64,000 bases of DNA from Amorphochlora amoebiformis. Taxonomy: Eukaryota; Cercozoa; Chlorarachniophyceae. The stretch is from contig BAAHQB010000039.1 in the NCBI GenBank assembly GCA_054601695.1, positions 310,001 through 374,000 of the forward strand. Direction: 5' to 3'. The position numbers were made by a program, and so were the translations under genes. A model generated the notes under the pieces. The model was not told where the DNA came from. It worked only from the letters and a program-made list of their open reading frames with translations, and did not search any database. Shown here piece after piece: positions 40,951-52,607 of this stretch (position 1 is the first letter of the stretch; every line of letters starts with the position of its first letter).

Positions 40951-41261
40951 TATCTATAAATACACATGTGTACATAGGGGTTTGACATGAGAGAATGGTG
41001 GTGTAGGTTGCAGATCTGTTCCAGATATTCCCTTGATTTCTGTACGGTCACGTTTCTGAGTATATATATATTATATTTATACATAATTTATATGCATACA
41101 TATGTAAAGATATATGCATATTTATATGTTAAAATGGATTTGATACACATACATACACATATGTATATATATATATGTTCGTACATATATGGATATATAT
41201 GTATGTATGTATATATATATATATATATGTGTATATAATTACAATATGCAATACACACAAA

Positions 41262-41301
<40 letters not shown>

Positions 41302-41346
41302 CATGCAACTATACATATAAATATATGTATTAACATATACACATAC

Positions 41347-41378
<32 letters not shown>

Positions 41379-41425
41379 TATTATACATATATATATATAC
41401 ATATTTAGGCACATATTTGTACATG

Positions 41426-41464
<39 letters not shown>

Positions 41465-41594
41465 GATCCATATATACATCATAGTAAAACGCGAACACAT
41501 AGCACAGCATCCATATCACCAATACCAAATACATATATATATGTATATATATATTTATATATATATATATTCATAAACATTACTCGAACACACG

Positions 41595-41625
<31 letters not shown>

Positions 41626-41794
41626 CTATATTTGTGTTGACATATTATTATACAAATGAAAAGAATATAAGATTACGATCTCTATCACCAACATGGCACC
41701 ACATATATGTACATTTATACAGGTATCTATCTATCTATATATACAGATATATATATATTTATATATATATATGTACTACATGTGTACATATATT

Positions 41795-41832
<38 letters not shown>

Positions 41833-42279
41833 ACATACATCAACACTATACCTCATATTCCGAGAGCTAAGCAAGAAGAAAAGCCAGTCCTTAAGAGCTC
41901 TTAACTCATTCGTACTATTACTACTAACATTACTACGGCTAACAAACCCGCTACGATTACTACTACGGTCAGATGGCATTCCAGAAAATTGGGGGTGGAG
42001 AGATTTGGAGGTCGATCTGTTGGGGTTAATATAGTTACATATGTACGTATGAACATATCTACATATCTTTTATGTACATTGCGAAATGGGTCTGGTAAAT
42101 ACACGCATATGTGTATATTTCCACACATGTACTAAAGTTGAGTTAGGTGTATACATGTGTATGGAAATATATATACACACACATATATATTATATATATA
42201 TATATATTGATATACATTAAATGTATATATTAATAATATACATACACATACACACACACACACATATATATATATATAC

Positions 42280-42328
<49 letters not shown>

Positions 42329-42414
42329 ATATGTATCTGACTTAAATGTGTTTATATATATTATATACATATTATACATATATATATATACATACATACA
42401 TGTACATATATATT

Positions 42415-42453
<39 letters not shown>

Positions 42454-42692
42454 GCGTATGTATCAAACTCAACTTTGGTATATGTGTGCAAATATACGTA
42501 CCGAAGCTTAGACAGAATAGCAGTAGCCATCTCATCTTGCTTCGGGAAAAAGTGAGAGTAGATTCTGCGTACCATATAAAAATCTAACACTGGTAACAGA
42601 AACTGAATGAGAGAAAGAGCGAGAGTGTAAATGAGAGAGAGAGAGAGAGAAAGAAAGAGAGAGAGAGAAAGAGAGAGAGAGAGGAAAAAGTC

Positions 42693-42752
<60 letters not shown>

Positions 42753-43127
42753 AAAATCGACAGAGATAGAGAGGATAGAGGTGAGATTGACAAAGAGAGG
42801 GAGGGAGAGAGGGGAGCGAAAGACGAGATCTGAGTGAGAGAAAGAGCGGGATAAGGACATGAGAGTGTAAGAGGAAAAGAGAGAGAAACGGGGGGGGGGG
42901 GGGGATTTCCAAAGAGAGAGAAAGAGAGAGAGAGAGAGATTGGGGAGTGAGGGTGAGAGCGAGGGAGAGAGGAGAGAGGGTAAGGGAGGGGGTTGTTAGG
43001 AGGAACAGGGTTGAATAGTTCTGGTAGTAGCCTTCGACGTGCGCGCGGAGGCGTATCTGGGATTTTAATGAATATTATGTATTTTTTTCATATATAAAAA
43101 TACATATAATATACTATTCTCTTGTAC

Positions 43128-43209
<82 letters not shown>

Positions 43210-43516
43210 CACGTCTACCAAATCGAATTCAAAAATGCTTAACTACGATTTGACCTCCACTTATATACATATCCCTATACATATATATACATATAGATAT
43301 GAACAAAACATATGTATACATATATACAAATATATATTTATATATATATATATATATATTTATATATACATCATACATAACATTGTATACATTATTTCAA
43401 TGATGCATGTATTTGTATACAAGTATACACAGATCTTTACATTTATGACAATATATTATAATCCTACAAAAAGTTATATTACGCATACGTAACATGCATA
43501 TATATATATTTATATA

Positions 43517-43552
<36 letters not shown>

Positions 43553-44145
43553 CACATCATATACATTTGTGTATATTGAATATATATAATATATATATAT
43601 ATATATGAATATATTTATAATTAAATATATATATATATATGTATATATTGCATATATATATTTATATCATGTAAACATATATATATATATATATACAGAA
43701 ACATAGTATAATACATAATATATATATATATATATACGTATATATATATATACCTATATATATATATATATATATGTATTCAGCATACATACAAGTCCTC
43801 ACCATCTCTCGGTAAAACCATCCCTGTATAAGTAACTCTGATCGATTCAAACTCCCTTCTCTATCTCCCACCTGTGATATGGGTATGTTGTATATATACA
43901 CATACATATAGTATAAAAACACACATTTGTATGCATACATATATATATATATGTATACATACATACATATATATAAATATAATATATATACATGCAGTAT
44001 AAGTTGGTATATATATATATATATATATATTATATATGTTTGTATGCATTGCATATACATAAATGTATCTATATGTCTATATAGGTATATATAAATATAT
44101 ACATATATAGATACACATACCTATACATGTATAAATATATATGAA

Positions 44146-44186
<41 letters not shown>

Positions 44187-44928
44187 TCCACATACAAATA
44201 TAATGAGACACAGTACAATAAATACATCCCAGCACAACCAATCACACAATTATACCAATATTTATATCTTCTACTCTCTACCACATATGTATTTCGTAGG
44301 ATACACTCAGGTTAGGTTAGCCGTCGGCTTAGGATCAGATTATTCAGCATGTCTTTGCCACTTAGTGGGGCTGTTATGCTCAGCAGGGTTAGGATGAGAT
44401 TATTCAGCACGTCTTAGTCCGAGCAGGGTTAGGGTTAGGGTTTGGTTCAGGTTAGGGTTAGGGTTTGTTTTAGGTTAACTTGTGGAATGTACGGAGGTAT
44501 AGGAGGGAGGTCTCCGTAAGATGTGGCCTGCGTGTTTGTGTGGTTTTGATGAAACCAGGGTATAGTGATATCTAAGATATCTCTGTGTATTTTATATAAC
44601 TGTGTATTATTTATGTGAATATGTATATATATATATATATGTCTATAATATTTGTATATTTATATGTAATCATATTTTATGACAACATATATAATATAAT
44701 AAAAATATACATACATATATATATATATGTATATATGTAATATATATATGTGGTTATATTGTATATATTCGGCCTTAGTATCTAGTAATGTTCGGTATGT
44801 TTGTATGTAATATTGAAAAAATACTATCTAGATGTCACATTTATATATGATTTTATATCTCAAGGGATATGCTCCCAATTGTCCAGGTATACACAAATCC
44901 CATATATATACATATGTTAACACACACA

Positions 44929-44964
<36 letters not shown>

Positions 44965-45091
44965 AACATATATACATATATATATATATATATAGATATA
45001 AATTTCATTTATGTATACATATATATGTATGTATATATATATACACACATATATATATATATATGTATATGTATATATATTATATATGTAC

Positions 45092-45183
<92 letters not shown>

Positions 45184-45215
45184 ATTATGTACATAATATA
45201 TATATATATATATAC

Positions 45216-45246
<31 letters not shown>

Positions 45247-45284
45247 GTATGTGAATATATATATATATTTATATATATGTGTAC

Positions 45285-45327
<43 letters not shown>

Positions 45328-45395
45328 CTGCAAATTCCCCAGGTATACATTCTTCCCATAAAAATACATATGTAAACATATATATATATATATAT

Positions 45396-45451
<56 letters not shown>

Positions 45452-45555
45452 GTGTCTGAATGGATATGCGTGTGTGGGTATATGTATGTATATGTGTACG
45501 CGTGTGCATTATTACATATGGTATTGTATGGAATGAAAAAATATGAATGTATGTA

Positions 45556-45609
<54 letters not shown>

Positions 45610-45620
45610 ATATCATATTA

Positions 45621-45674
<54 letters not shown>

Positions 45675-45873
45675 TACATACGTATATAGGATGTGATGTA
45701 AACCTGGGGAATTGGGAGCATAGCCTTTAAGCGCCGGTCGTCAACTGTATTATGAAAATATATGTGTGCTTATATCATATTTGTACTGTATATATATATG
45801 TGTCTGTGTATTACATGTGTATATATATATATGTATTATTACACATTGTATAAATGCAACAATATATATATAT

Positions 45874-45950
<77 letters not shown>

Positions 45951-45961
45951 TGTATAAATGT

Positions 45962-46005
<44 letters not shown>

Positions 46006-46294
46006 GTACACATGTATGTACATATATAAATACATGTATGTACATATATAATTATCTGTATGTACATATATACTTCCTGATTACTTACACACCCCGCCCC
46101 TGACACTTTTAAGGGTCACCCGATACCCCTCAGCAGATGAGAGGCTAAGAACCAAGAAATTTCTAAGAAATCGGAGATTTTCGTGTAGAAAAAGGCAGGA
46201 TAGTGCGTAACTAGAGATGTACATGCCGAAATGAGATGTGAGACGCGATTTGAGACTATGTGGTCACAATCATACCATCTTCCTTAATGCCCAT
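31058..46294 (-). CDS. Gene C: unrecognised ~462 aa protein with a hydrophobic segment, ~22 exons
   Basis: I do not recognise the family. Exons from the 5' end: 46323/46294-46276, 46210-46127, 45724-45704, 44277-44192, 43871-43803, 43056-43039 (uncertain), 42602-42502, 42016-41852, 41055-40974, 40093-40034, 38985-38938, 38659-38595, 37887-37824, 37397-37316, 36066-36036, 35526-35471, 34958-34903, 34609-34511, 33594-33543, 32832-32796, 32245-32206, 31111-31058 (TAA). Phase is conserved at every join, which supports the chain despite no homology call. Visible features are an aromatic-rich N-terminus ([19 protein letters not shown]), a hydrophobic span ([20 protein letters not shown]), a Ser/Arg-rich linker, then a region with [30 protein letters not shown] and a C-terminal hydrophobic [14 protein letters not shown]. 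The start could be ATG 46294 or an upstream exon. The exon at 43039-43056 may extend (GYYQNYS follows in frame). Confidence 0.75.
31140..31545 (+). repeat. Telomere-like repeats with two 75-mer units, in the gene C 3' intron
   Basis: Degenerate GGATTAGGATTAGG / GGGTTAGGG runs with 75-mer copies at about 31311-31387 and 31396-31490. Gene C lies on the minus strand, so this is the C-strand in its sense. The block sits just upstream of the terminal exon's acceptor (31112). Confidence 0.9.
32181..32198. repeat. Homopolymer run of about 17 G
   Basis: Poly-G directly beside the donor of the gene C exon ending at 32206; in the gene's sense the intron begins GTAAACCTCC followed by the poly-C run. 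Similar runs occur at about 42890-42904 and 6558-6567. Confidence 0.9.
33741..34485 (-). repeat. Four tandem shadow copies of the tail and 5' splice site of a gene C exon
   Basis: The last ~57 bp of the exon at 34609-34511 ([16 protein letters not shown]) plus its GTA donor recur downstream at about 34485-34428, 34372-34317, 34094-34040 and 33798-33741, separated by TA tracts. The two nearest copies keep an intact frame (DVDQIHADS and DVDQIHSDS). The two farthest carry a frameshift or an in-frame stop. None has an acceptor. Confidence 0.9.
36070..36275 (+). repeat. TTAGGG runs with one 75-mer at a gene C acceptor
   Basis: About 20 telomere-like units and one 75-mer (36126-36196) lie immediately upstream, in the sense of gene C, of the exon at 36066. 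The acceptor reads CCCTAACCTCCAG on the sense strand. Confidence 0.9.
36527..37150 (-). repeat. Four tandem shadow copies of the tail of gene C exon 37397-37316
   Basis: The string GCTTTCTATACCCTCCAGAA plus ACCCAAGTATAG, matching the end of the true exon and its donor, recurs at about 37107-37150, 36923-36963, 36734-36765 and 36527-36562. Divergence increases with distance and TA tracts separate the copies. Three retain GTATA at the donor position. Confidence 0.88.
38000..38610 (-). repeat. Large telomere-like array starting at a gene C donor
   Basis: On the + strand this is degenerate (CCCTAA)n; in the sense of gene C it is (TTAGGG)n and begins exactly at the donor of the exon ending at 38595 (CCAGG then GTTAGG). 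Copies of the exon's last bases (GATTGATCCAGGG) recur inside near 38285 and 38355. A 75-mer in minus orientation lies at 38455-38502. Confidence 0.92.
38991..39325 (-). repeat. 36-bp minisatellite, about 9 units
   Basis: The unit is GTGTTCGAAACTGAAATTCA followed by TTCGTGTTCACTTTGA. It abuts the gene C exon at 38985. In the gene's sense each unit contains GAATTTCAG, resembling the acceptor region just before the true GTTACCAG, so the array multiplies potential 3' splice sites. Confidence 0.93.
40311..40865 (-). repeat. Three shadow copies of the tail of gene C exon 41055-40974
   Basis: GGAACAGATCTGCAACCTAC plus the sequence through the donor recurs at about 40805-40865, 40556-40618 and, truncated, 40311-40345. 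The copy nearest the exon still reads [15 protein letters not shown]. Each is embedded in TA repeats. Confidence 0.9.
42605..43000. repeat. GA-rich tract and poly-G in a gene C intron
   Basis: (GAGA/AAGAGA)n on the + strand, so CT-rich in gene C sense, leading into the CATTCAG acceptor at 42603. It includes a run of about 15 G near 42890-42904. Open frames here are low-complexity. Confidence 0.9.
44310..44480 (+). repeat. 75-mer units and TTAGGG runs upstream of a gene C acceptor
   Basis: Two 75-mer fragments (about 44331-44370 and 44391-44425) with GGTTAGGGTTAGGG lie just upstream, in the sense of gene C, of the exon starting at 44277. They are antisense to the gene. Confidence 0.88.
44866..45350 (+). 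repeat. Inverted copies of gene C exon 45724-45704
   Basis: GGATATGCTCCCAATTGTCC ending AGGTATAC (44873-44895) and CAAATTCCCCAGGTATAC (45331-45348) match the minus-strand exon GCTATGCTCCCAATTCCCCA and its GTTTAC donor, but lie on the opposite strand. Transcripts of gene C could fold these against the true exon. Confidence 0.7.
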
Positions 46295-46483
46295 GAGTAA
46301 GAGAGGTCTCTCCGTATCGAGCCCTGAAAGATAAGCCGAAAACCATACATATACGTCATTCAAGCGTTTGTATCAACGGCAACAACAATTATGGGGACAG
46401 CCGAAGAGGGTCCCTCCATTCGTCACGCAAGATGACACCTGAAGCCGAAAAGATATTTATTTTTCGAAAACTTGGCGCGCAAA
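46295..46483. promoter_or_regulatory. Short bidirectional promoter, gene C / BolA
   Basis: At most 189 bp separate the proposed start codons. The BolA side ends in TTGGCGCGCAAA, touching the ATG at 46484. The sequence is unique and not TA-rich. Confidence 0.6.
46472..46483 (-). promoter_or_regulatory. E2F-like site abutting the BolA start codon
   Basis: TTTGCGCGCCAA on the minus strand matches TTTSSCGC-type E2F elements and lies immediately before the BolA ATG, so the 5' UTR must be very short or include it. Confidence 0.5.
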
Positions 46484-47672
46484 ATGGGATTGACTAGGAC
46501 ACGCACCACTGGTTTTGTTGTGGCTTTAGTAGGCCTGGCACTTTTCCTCGTGGCATATACAGTGGGTCAACAGAATAGAGCTAAATATTTGAGTCTTCCT
46601 ACGAGAGCGAGAAATTTTTCACCTAATCTTGTCCGCTGTACCCGCCCGAGTATGCGGTCTTTCGCGGCCATCGATGAAGGGAAGCCCATCTACAACTCCA
46701 TGCACTCCAAGGTAAGCTAGATTTCGTTGTGCACTTCGATGTGTTGTATAGCTGTTAATGTACGGTCGGATATTGGCTCGTGTCAGTTAGCCTATGGCTT
46801 TTGCCTATGTTGTTTTCTCCCCCCCCCCTTTTATTTTCGATTTCCTTTCCACTGTGGTGTATAATTTTTTGCGGTTTGTAGTTTATGCTGAATGAATTTG
46901 GCAACTTTCTTGGTCCTAGAGGGCGGATATTATATGACCTTGTGGTGAACATGTTTTCTGTGGTTTTTTTGTCTCTATCTCCGTCTTCCTCTTCCTCTCT
47001 CTCTGTCTTTCTCTTCCTCTCTCTCTCTATTTTTATCTATCTCTCTGTCCCGCCTCTTAGCTTTCGCAGAGGCTTACACCAGCGAAGCTCGTGATCAATG
47101 ACGATTCTAGGGGACACGTCGAACACGAAGCGATGGTCGGCAAGGCGGCAGAAAGTTCGTCGTTCGGACACACTTTCTCTAATTTTTTCGTACCCTTAGA
47201 CCCTCACTCTTATCTCTCACTCTTATCCCTCACTCTTATCTCTCACTCTTATCTCTATCTATTATACCATCTTGAGAGACAGTTTTTTCTCTCTCTCTTT
47301 CTCGCACACACACATATGCCGGGAAACTGGAACCCGTACTTAGCGGGAGCGGGTTAACCTTCTCTCTCTGTCACTTTCTCTCTATCTCATTTTCTCTCTC
47401 TCTCTCTCTCTCTCAGAGATATATACCCTCTTCCTCTGTCTTATCTCTCCTAATCTTTGCTCTCTTTCTCTCTCTCTAGTGAGGATTCGGTCTGAGTTAT
47501 GCCGTAACTAGGTGGTGAGACCCATTTCAGCGTTGAGATTATCTCAGATGCATTCGAGGGACTCAATCTAGTTAAGCGTCACCGGTGATATAATATAAAA
47601 AGGAATTTCACAAAATATATAACATAAATGTATGTATATGTACATATATATATATGTGTATATGTGTATATG

Positions 47673-47728
<56 letters not shown>

Positions 47729-47799
47729 ACACACATATAAATGTATATATATATATATATATTATCATGTTCACGCATAAATATAATTTGTAGGCATAA

Positions 47800-47837
<38 letters not shown>

Positions 47838-48315
47838 CAAACCCTGACTTTATTGAGGGTTCGATATTTGATGTCACATGTCACTCCCTCGACTAGTAGG
47901 CTAGGAGATTTCTCTGATTAGCGCACACACTCTCTCTCTTTCCCTCCTCTTTGCCTCCTCTTTGCCTCCTCTTGCGTCTTCGTGCCTCTCCCTTCGTCTC
48001 CTCTTTGCCTCTCCCTTTCTTTCTCCCGATTTTTATGTCTCATCCATTGGTATCTCCCTTTTTGTCTCGGCTATCTCCTCTCCCTTTTTCTGATGTGATA
48101 ATGTGTTTTAGGATGGTTTATGATATTGTGAAGGAGGAACTGGACGCAGGTGTGCATGCGCTGAGGTAAGATCTTGTCTTAGTAATGTGTGTATGTGTGT
48201 GTATGTATTTGATATCAGCATGTATGTAAATCTGTTTCAACCGATGTATGTGTATGTGTTACGCAATTGTATATATGTATATGTATTTATATATATATAT
48301 TATATAATATATGTG

Positions 48316-48353
<38 letters not shown>

Positions 48354-48554
48354 TATACATATATATGTATATATATATATATATGTGTATATATATATAT
48401 ATATATGTATGTATAAATGGGTGCACTTTATATAATTATATATTAAGAATTGTAAATAAATCGCATTATGTATTATATGTATATTGAAAATATATTAAGT
48501 TATGTATGTATAATAATACATACAAATATATATATATACATATATATATATATA

Positions 48555-48603
<49 letters not shown>

Positions 48604-48613
48604 GCATACAATA

Positions 48614-48648
<35 letters not shown>

Positions 48649-48902
48649 GGGTATTAAGGCATATTTTAACGTGTATGTATATGTATATTTATATATATAT
48701 ATGTGTATGTATTATGGTGTATTGGTACAATTATTCAAACATGTGTATGCACACATATATGCTGACACACTCACACAAATATACAAACATATATATACAT
48801 ATATATATATATTCAATATATAATAATATATTTATATATACATATATACATGTATCCTGTAATGCATACATATTTATACACATAGATACACAGAAATACA
48901 TA

Positions 48903-48947
<45 letters not shown>

Positions 48948-49352
48948 ACATATATTATATATATATATATATATATTTATATAACAATTCACAAAATAAA
49001 TGTTATACGTATTTACATATATTATATGTATTATATATATATATAATATATATTGTATATATATATATATATATACATATAAATATATTTCAAAAATATA
49101 CATATATGTATATATTATGTAAATACTATATACATGTATGTATAAAGTATATATATGTATGTATATATATATATATATATATATAGTATTTATGTATATA
49201 TACGTAAGTATTAAATGTGCCTACAAAATTGAACATTCTATCTAAATGGCAACACCTTTAAAAATGTTAGTAAATATACCAGTCAATCATAAATAAGATA
49301 ATTTCTTCTCAGCTTGAAAACGAAGACTCCGAAAGAAGCCGGGATGTTGTGA
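46484..49352 (+). CDS. BOLA: BolA-family protein with N-terminal hydrophobic anchor
   Basis: Five phase-consistent exons give 162 aa: 46484-46711, 47061-47154, 47512-47584, 48112-48165, 49313-49352. The BolA domain spans about residues 66-162: [20 protein letters not shown], then the region with [44 protein letters not shown] and the C-terminal [13 protein letters not shown], a close match to BolA1-type proteins. BolA proteins bind monothiol glutaredoxins and act in iron-sulfur cluster handling. Residues 10-28 are strongly hydrophobic after a basic start (GLTRTRTTG), so the protein is probably an organelle-imported or membrane-anchored form, and the next 35 residues are Arg-rich. The start is the first ATG after the GC-rich promoter element. 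Introns 1-3 are CT-rich and intron 4 is TA-rich. Confidence 0.95.
46960..47055. repeat. CT-rich tract before BolA exon 2
   Basis: CTCT-rich polypyrimidine region running into the acceptor at 47060. Similar tracts lie at 47200-47480 and 47925-48100 before exons 3 and 4. Confidence 0.85.
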
Positions 49353-49786
49353 ACCTAGACTGGCATATATTCTTAGTACTGTAAGCTGTGGCTATACGTA
49401 CACCGTACTGCAATGTCCGAGGCTATATATATCACTGATCGTGACTTGTTCAATGAACCGTTATCCTTTCATCGATCTTATGAAGATCTAGGATCTTGAT
49501 AATGTTCCAAATTTGTGCCGTGTGTCTAGCTAGTGTGTCTAGTAAGTATTGATCATGATCGATCCGATCGGCTAGAACGGTAATATTCCACAAATTACAC
49601 CAAACAATACTTAAGTCGGTTAAGCTAGTTAAGATTAATGATGAGAAATTTACTGCACACTGCGGCGGCCGACCGACAGACTAGACAGAAGCATTTAACA
49701 GTACGTTTATATGGACTCCAGGCTGTGGGCTTTCAACGTGTCGGTGAAATCTATGATAATTGCAACTAGATAAAGGACCTTGTAGA
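49353..49786. other. Convergent intergenic region, BolA / gene D
   Basis: 434 bp of unique, moderately AT-rich sequence with no supported frame or repeat. It should contain both 3' UTRs; no canonical AATAAA is obvious. Confidence 0.7.
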
Positions 49787-50374
49787 TCAAGCAGCTGCCG
49801 GAGCGCCGTTCTCCCTCTTCACTCCTGTCACCCCTCTTACTAGTCCTAAGGCTTGGTTTTTCTCCACTCCTTGACCAGAAGAGAGGTGTTCAAAACCCCA
49901 GTCTTGATTGGTGCTCCAGAATTTGGTGCAATTCGCACAACACCAGCCCCTCATAGCCTGTGTCTTGACGGGGGCCAGCAAGAGTCCGCACTCTGAATAT
50001 CAACACCGAGGATTAATGGTTAATAACCGGACTAATTAGCTCTGCTGGGCCAACCTGGGCATTCGACGGAGATTTGCTGTAGCTTCTTCTCTTCTGAAAT
50101 TGATCTTCCAGACAAGTTCTTGAAGGTGACGGAAATGAAGACCTTCATTTTTCCGGGGGGAGGAGGAGGGAGGAGAGGACCTGATACGCTCCATAATGAG
50201 GGAGAAGAAGACATAGACGACGTGCCGCTATCCGAGTCTGCATATTTTGTCGTATATAAATATCTAGTATATGTGTATGTTTAAAAATATATATTTCTAT
50301 GTATATACACATAAACACACATATCTTACAAATATACAAACACGTATAATATATATATATATATATATAATATT

Positions 50375-50421
<47 letters not shown>

Positions 50422-50837
50422 TATATTATATGTATACCATATACAAATATAACTATACATTTATATACACACAAAAACATAAATAAGAAAGAAACAAATT
50501 AATGTGTTATGCATTATAATATATAAAAATATATACACACACATATATACACGTATATACATACACCCATACACGCAGATGTACACGCATATATACATAC
50601 ACATATTATACATATGTCAATAGTTACTAAATACATAGTCAACAGACATGTTTTGTACAGCATAGATAACATAAAAGCACATATACACATATGTACATAT
50701 ATACACACATCTATGGTACATTCTTAATTACATACATGTACAATATATGTGTACACATACCATACGTATGTATATATATATATATATATGTATATAAATA
50801 TATATATATGTGTAAATATGTAATAATATGTAATAAG

Positions 50838-50878
<41 letters not shown>

Positions 50879-51596
50879 GTGTATAAATTACATATTGTAC
50901 AAAAATTGTTACCTGTGTAAACTCAATCTATACATTAAAAAATATCATACTATACGTGCACATAAACAATATAAAGTATAAAATGCACGTATCTATATTT
51001 TCCATGTGTATTGCATACACAAACATACATACTTTAAGACTTCTGTGGATACAAATTTTCATGGTGTTTACAAGTATTTAGGACAGACCTGAGCGGCTAG
51101 ATCCTTTGAATTTTTTTTCCCGTATCGTCTCCATCGCGCGATACAGACTATCTCCTGCAAAAGGTATAAAGTAACTTCAAAGTTGTATATTACATCTGGG
51201 CAGCAAGGTGGCATGAAAAACCACAAGCCACGTAGCCGTCCCGATACCGCGAAAAAACAAAGAAAATACCCCACCCGTCGAATTGTCAGCCTGGGGATAG
51301 TCAAATAAGTCGTTCCCGTTGTGGACTCGGGCATAATCGATCTTCTTACGGGTTCTTGTTCGTCTTCTTGGCCGTGGTGATGGCCTTCGGCTCGGAACAT
51401 TGCCCAAGCTCTTCCTATCCACTACCGCCTCCCCATCCTTCGCTTCCTTCAGTATATTACGAGATCTCAAAGGCTTCTGACGCTTGTTGCTTCCATTGTG
51501 AAGCGAGGCATAGTTCACCGAGCGCCTCCGTCGGGAAGGGCGAGATGCCGGAGGACCCATTTCGGTTTCTTCTTCGTACCGAGCGGCGATTTCCAT
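49787..51596 (-). CDS. Gene D: basic protein with C-terminal zinc-ribbon-like motif
   Basis: Four phase-consistent exons give 267 aa: 51596-51248, 51154-51089, 50237-50055, 49992-49787. The N-terminal half is very Arg/Lys-rich and contains two copies of a short motif about 65 residues apart, RRRRSVNYASLHNG and RTRKKIDYARVHNG. A Ser-rich linker (DSDSGTSSMSSSPS) and a PPPPP run follow. The segment GKMKVFISVTFKNLSGR looks like a beta strand pair. The C-terminal part has CPEC and WCCANC spaced as two CxxC-like pairs, which suggests a zinc ribbon. I infer a nuclear or RNA/DNA-binding role from the charge and zinc motif; no named family is recognised. It diverges from gene E. Confidence 0.75.
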
Positions 51597-52152
51597 TCGA
51601 TTTGAGATATGGGATCGCTCTGCATATGAATGAATACAAATGTTAGCGTCCAGATATATCGGGGGGGGAGAATGGGGTTCCCGGGAGCCCGCGCGTACCC
51701 TACTACCTCCTTCGTCTCGCCTGGGCGGTCACTTAAATCCTATTTTTTTCTGGTCTTCTCTTGGGTTTGGAATGTACATATATATATATTAAAGTAAAAT
51801 CAACTAAATTGATTCATTCTCTCCAACATTCAAGGTAAACAGTCACAGCTGGAATGGGGTCCCGCCAGTCCCCAAGGGCCTCAAATTAAACTTGCCTTTC
51901 GCCCTGGCGCGCCAAAGAAGAGAAAAATCTGCGAACAGCCTATCCACCCCCCCCCCTTCTCTTTACCTTCCCTTCACCGGCACGTGACCATTAGGCATGT
52001 CGAGGTCGGACGGAAAGCACCGCGATCACAATTCGACCGTGCCCGAGCTTAAATGGGGGAAAACTATGTGGGAAGAGGTATTTTTCTTCCGGAGAGGGGG
52101 GGGGGGGAGTGGGGAATCGAGGAGTCACGTATAGCGATAATTATGTCAGGTT
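51597..52152. promoter_or_regulatory. Bidirectional promoter region, gene D / gene E
   Basis: 556 bp of unique sequence between divergent starts, with poly-C/poly-G runs and GGCGCGCCAAA at 51906-51916. A short upstream frame at 52053 (MGENYVGRG) is not in phase with gene E. Confidence 0.6.
51906..51916 (-). promoter_or_regulatory. E2F-like site
   Basis: TTTGGCGCGCC on the minus strand is an exact TTTSSCGC match. It is the third E2F-like element found in the three divergent promoters. Confidence 0.55.
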
Positions 52153-52572
52153 ATGTCCAACTATGCGCGGATGAGTGCCGTGGTAATCCGCGGTTTCGAC
52201 AGCTCGCTTCGGGCGTTTGGGGGAGGGCGAGGATGGGAAGATCTGGGGCCACTCAAGTCTTTGTTTCGAAAGGATCCAAGGTATAATATGGGTGTTTCTC
52301 TACATGCAGGTGTCAAACATATCGGTCTATTGAGAGAGTATGGGAGGGGGGGGTAGCCTACATATACCTCCCATATATACAATCACGGCTAACCGAGTCC
52401 CATACCGATCTGTTGTGCGTTCTGAAAGTATGCCTTAGATGCCTGAAGGGAGGGGGAGAATGAAAGTGAGGATGTTGTCCCCATGATATAATACTATTCG
52501 CACGTGCGAAGATACGCATGTGTGCATGCTACCATGAAAAAATATATGTATACACACGCATACTTGTACATG

Positions 52573-52607
<35 letters not shown>

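Noticed and set aside
42414-42912. 148 and 126 aa Ser/Leu frames on the minus strand
   Set aside because: CT/GA simple repeat. Only 42602-42502 within it is an exon of gene C.
46276-46361. Alternative start MTYMYGFRLIFQ for gene C
   Set aside because: This frame ends in phase 0 and meets a stop in the next exon; the [16 protein letters not shown] frame continues correctly.
52053-52077. Possible upstream first exon MGENYVGRG of gene E
   Set aside because: It joins the next exon in a different frame from the one that continues into the JmjC domain.
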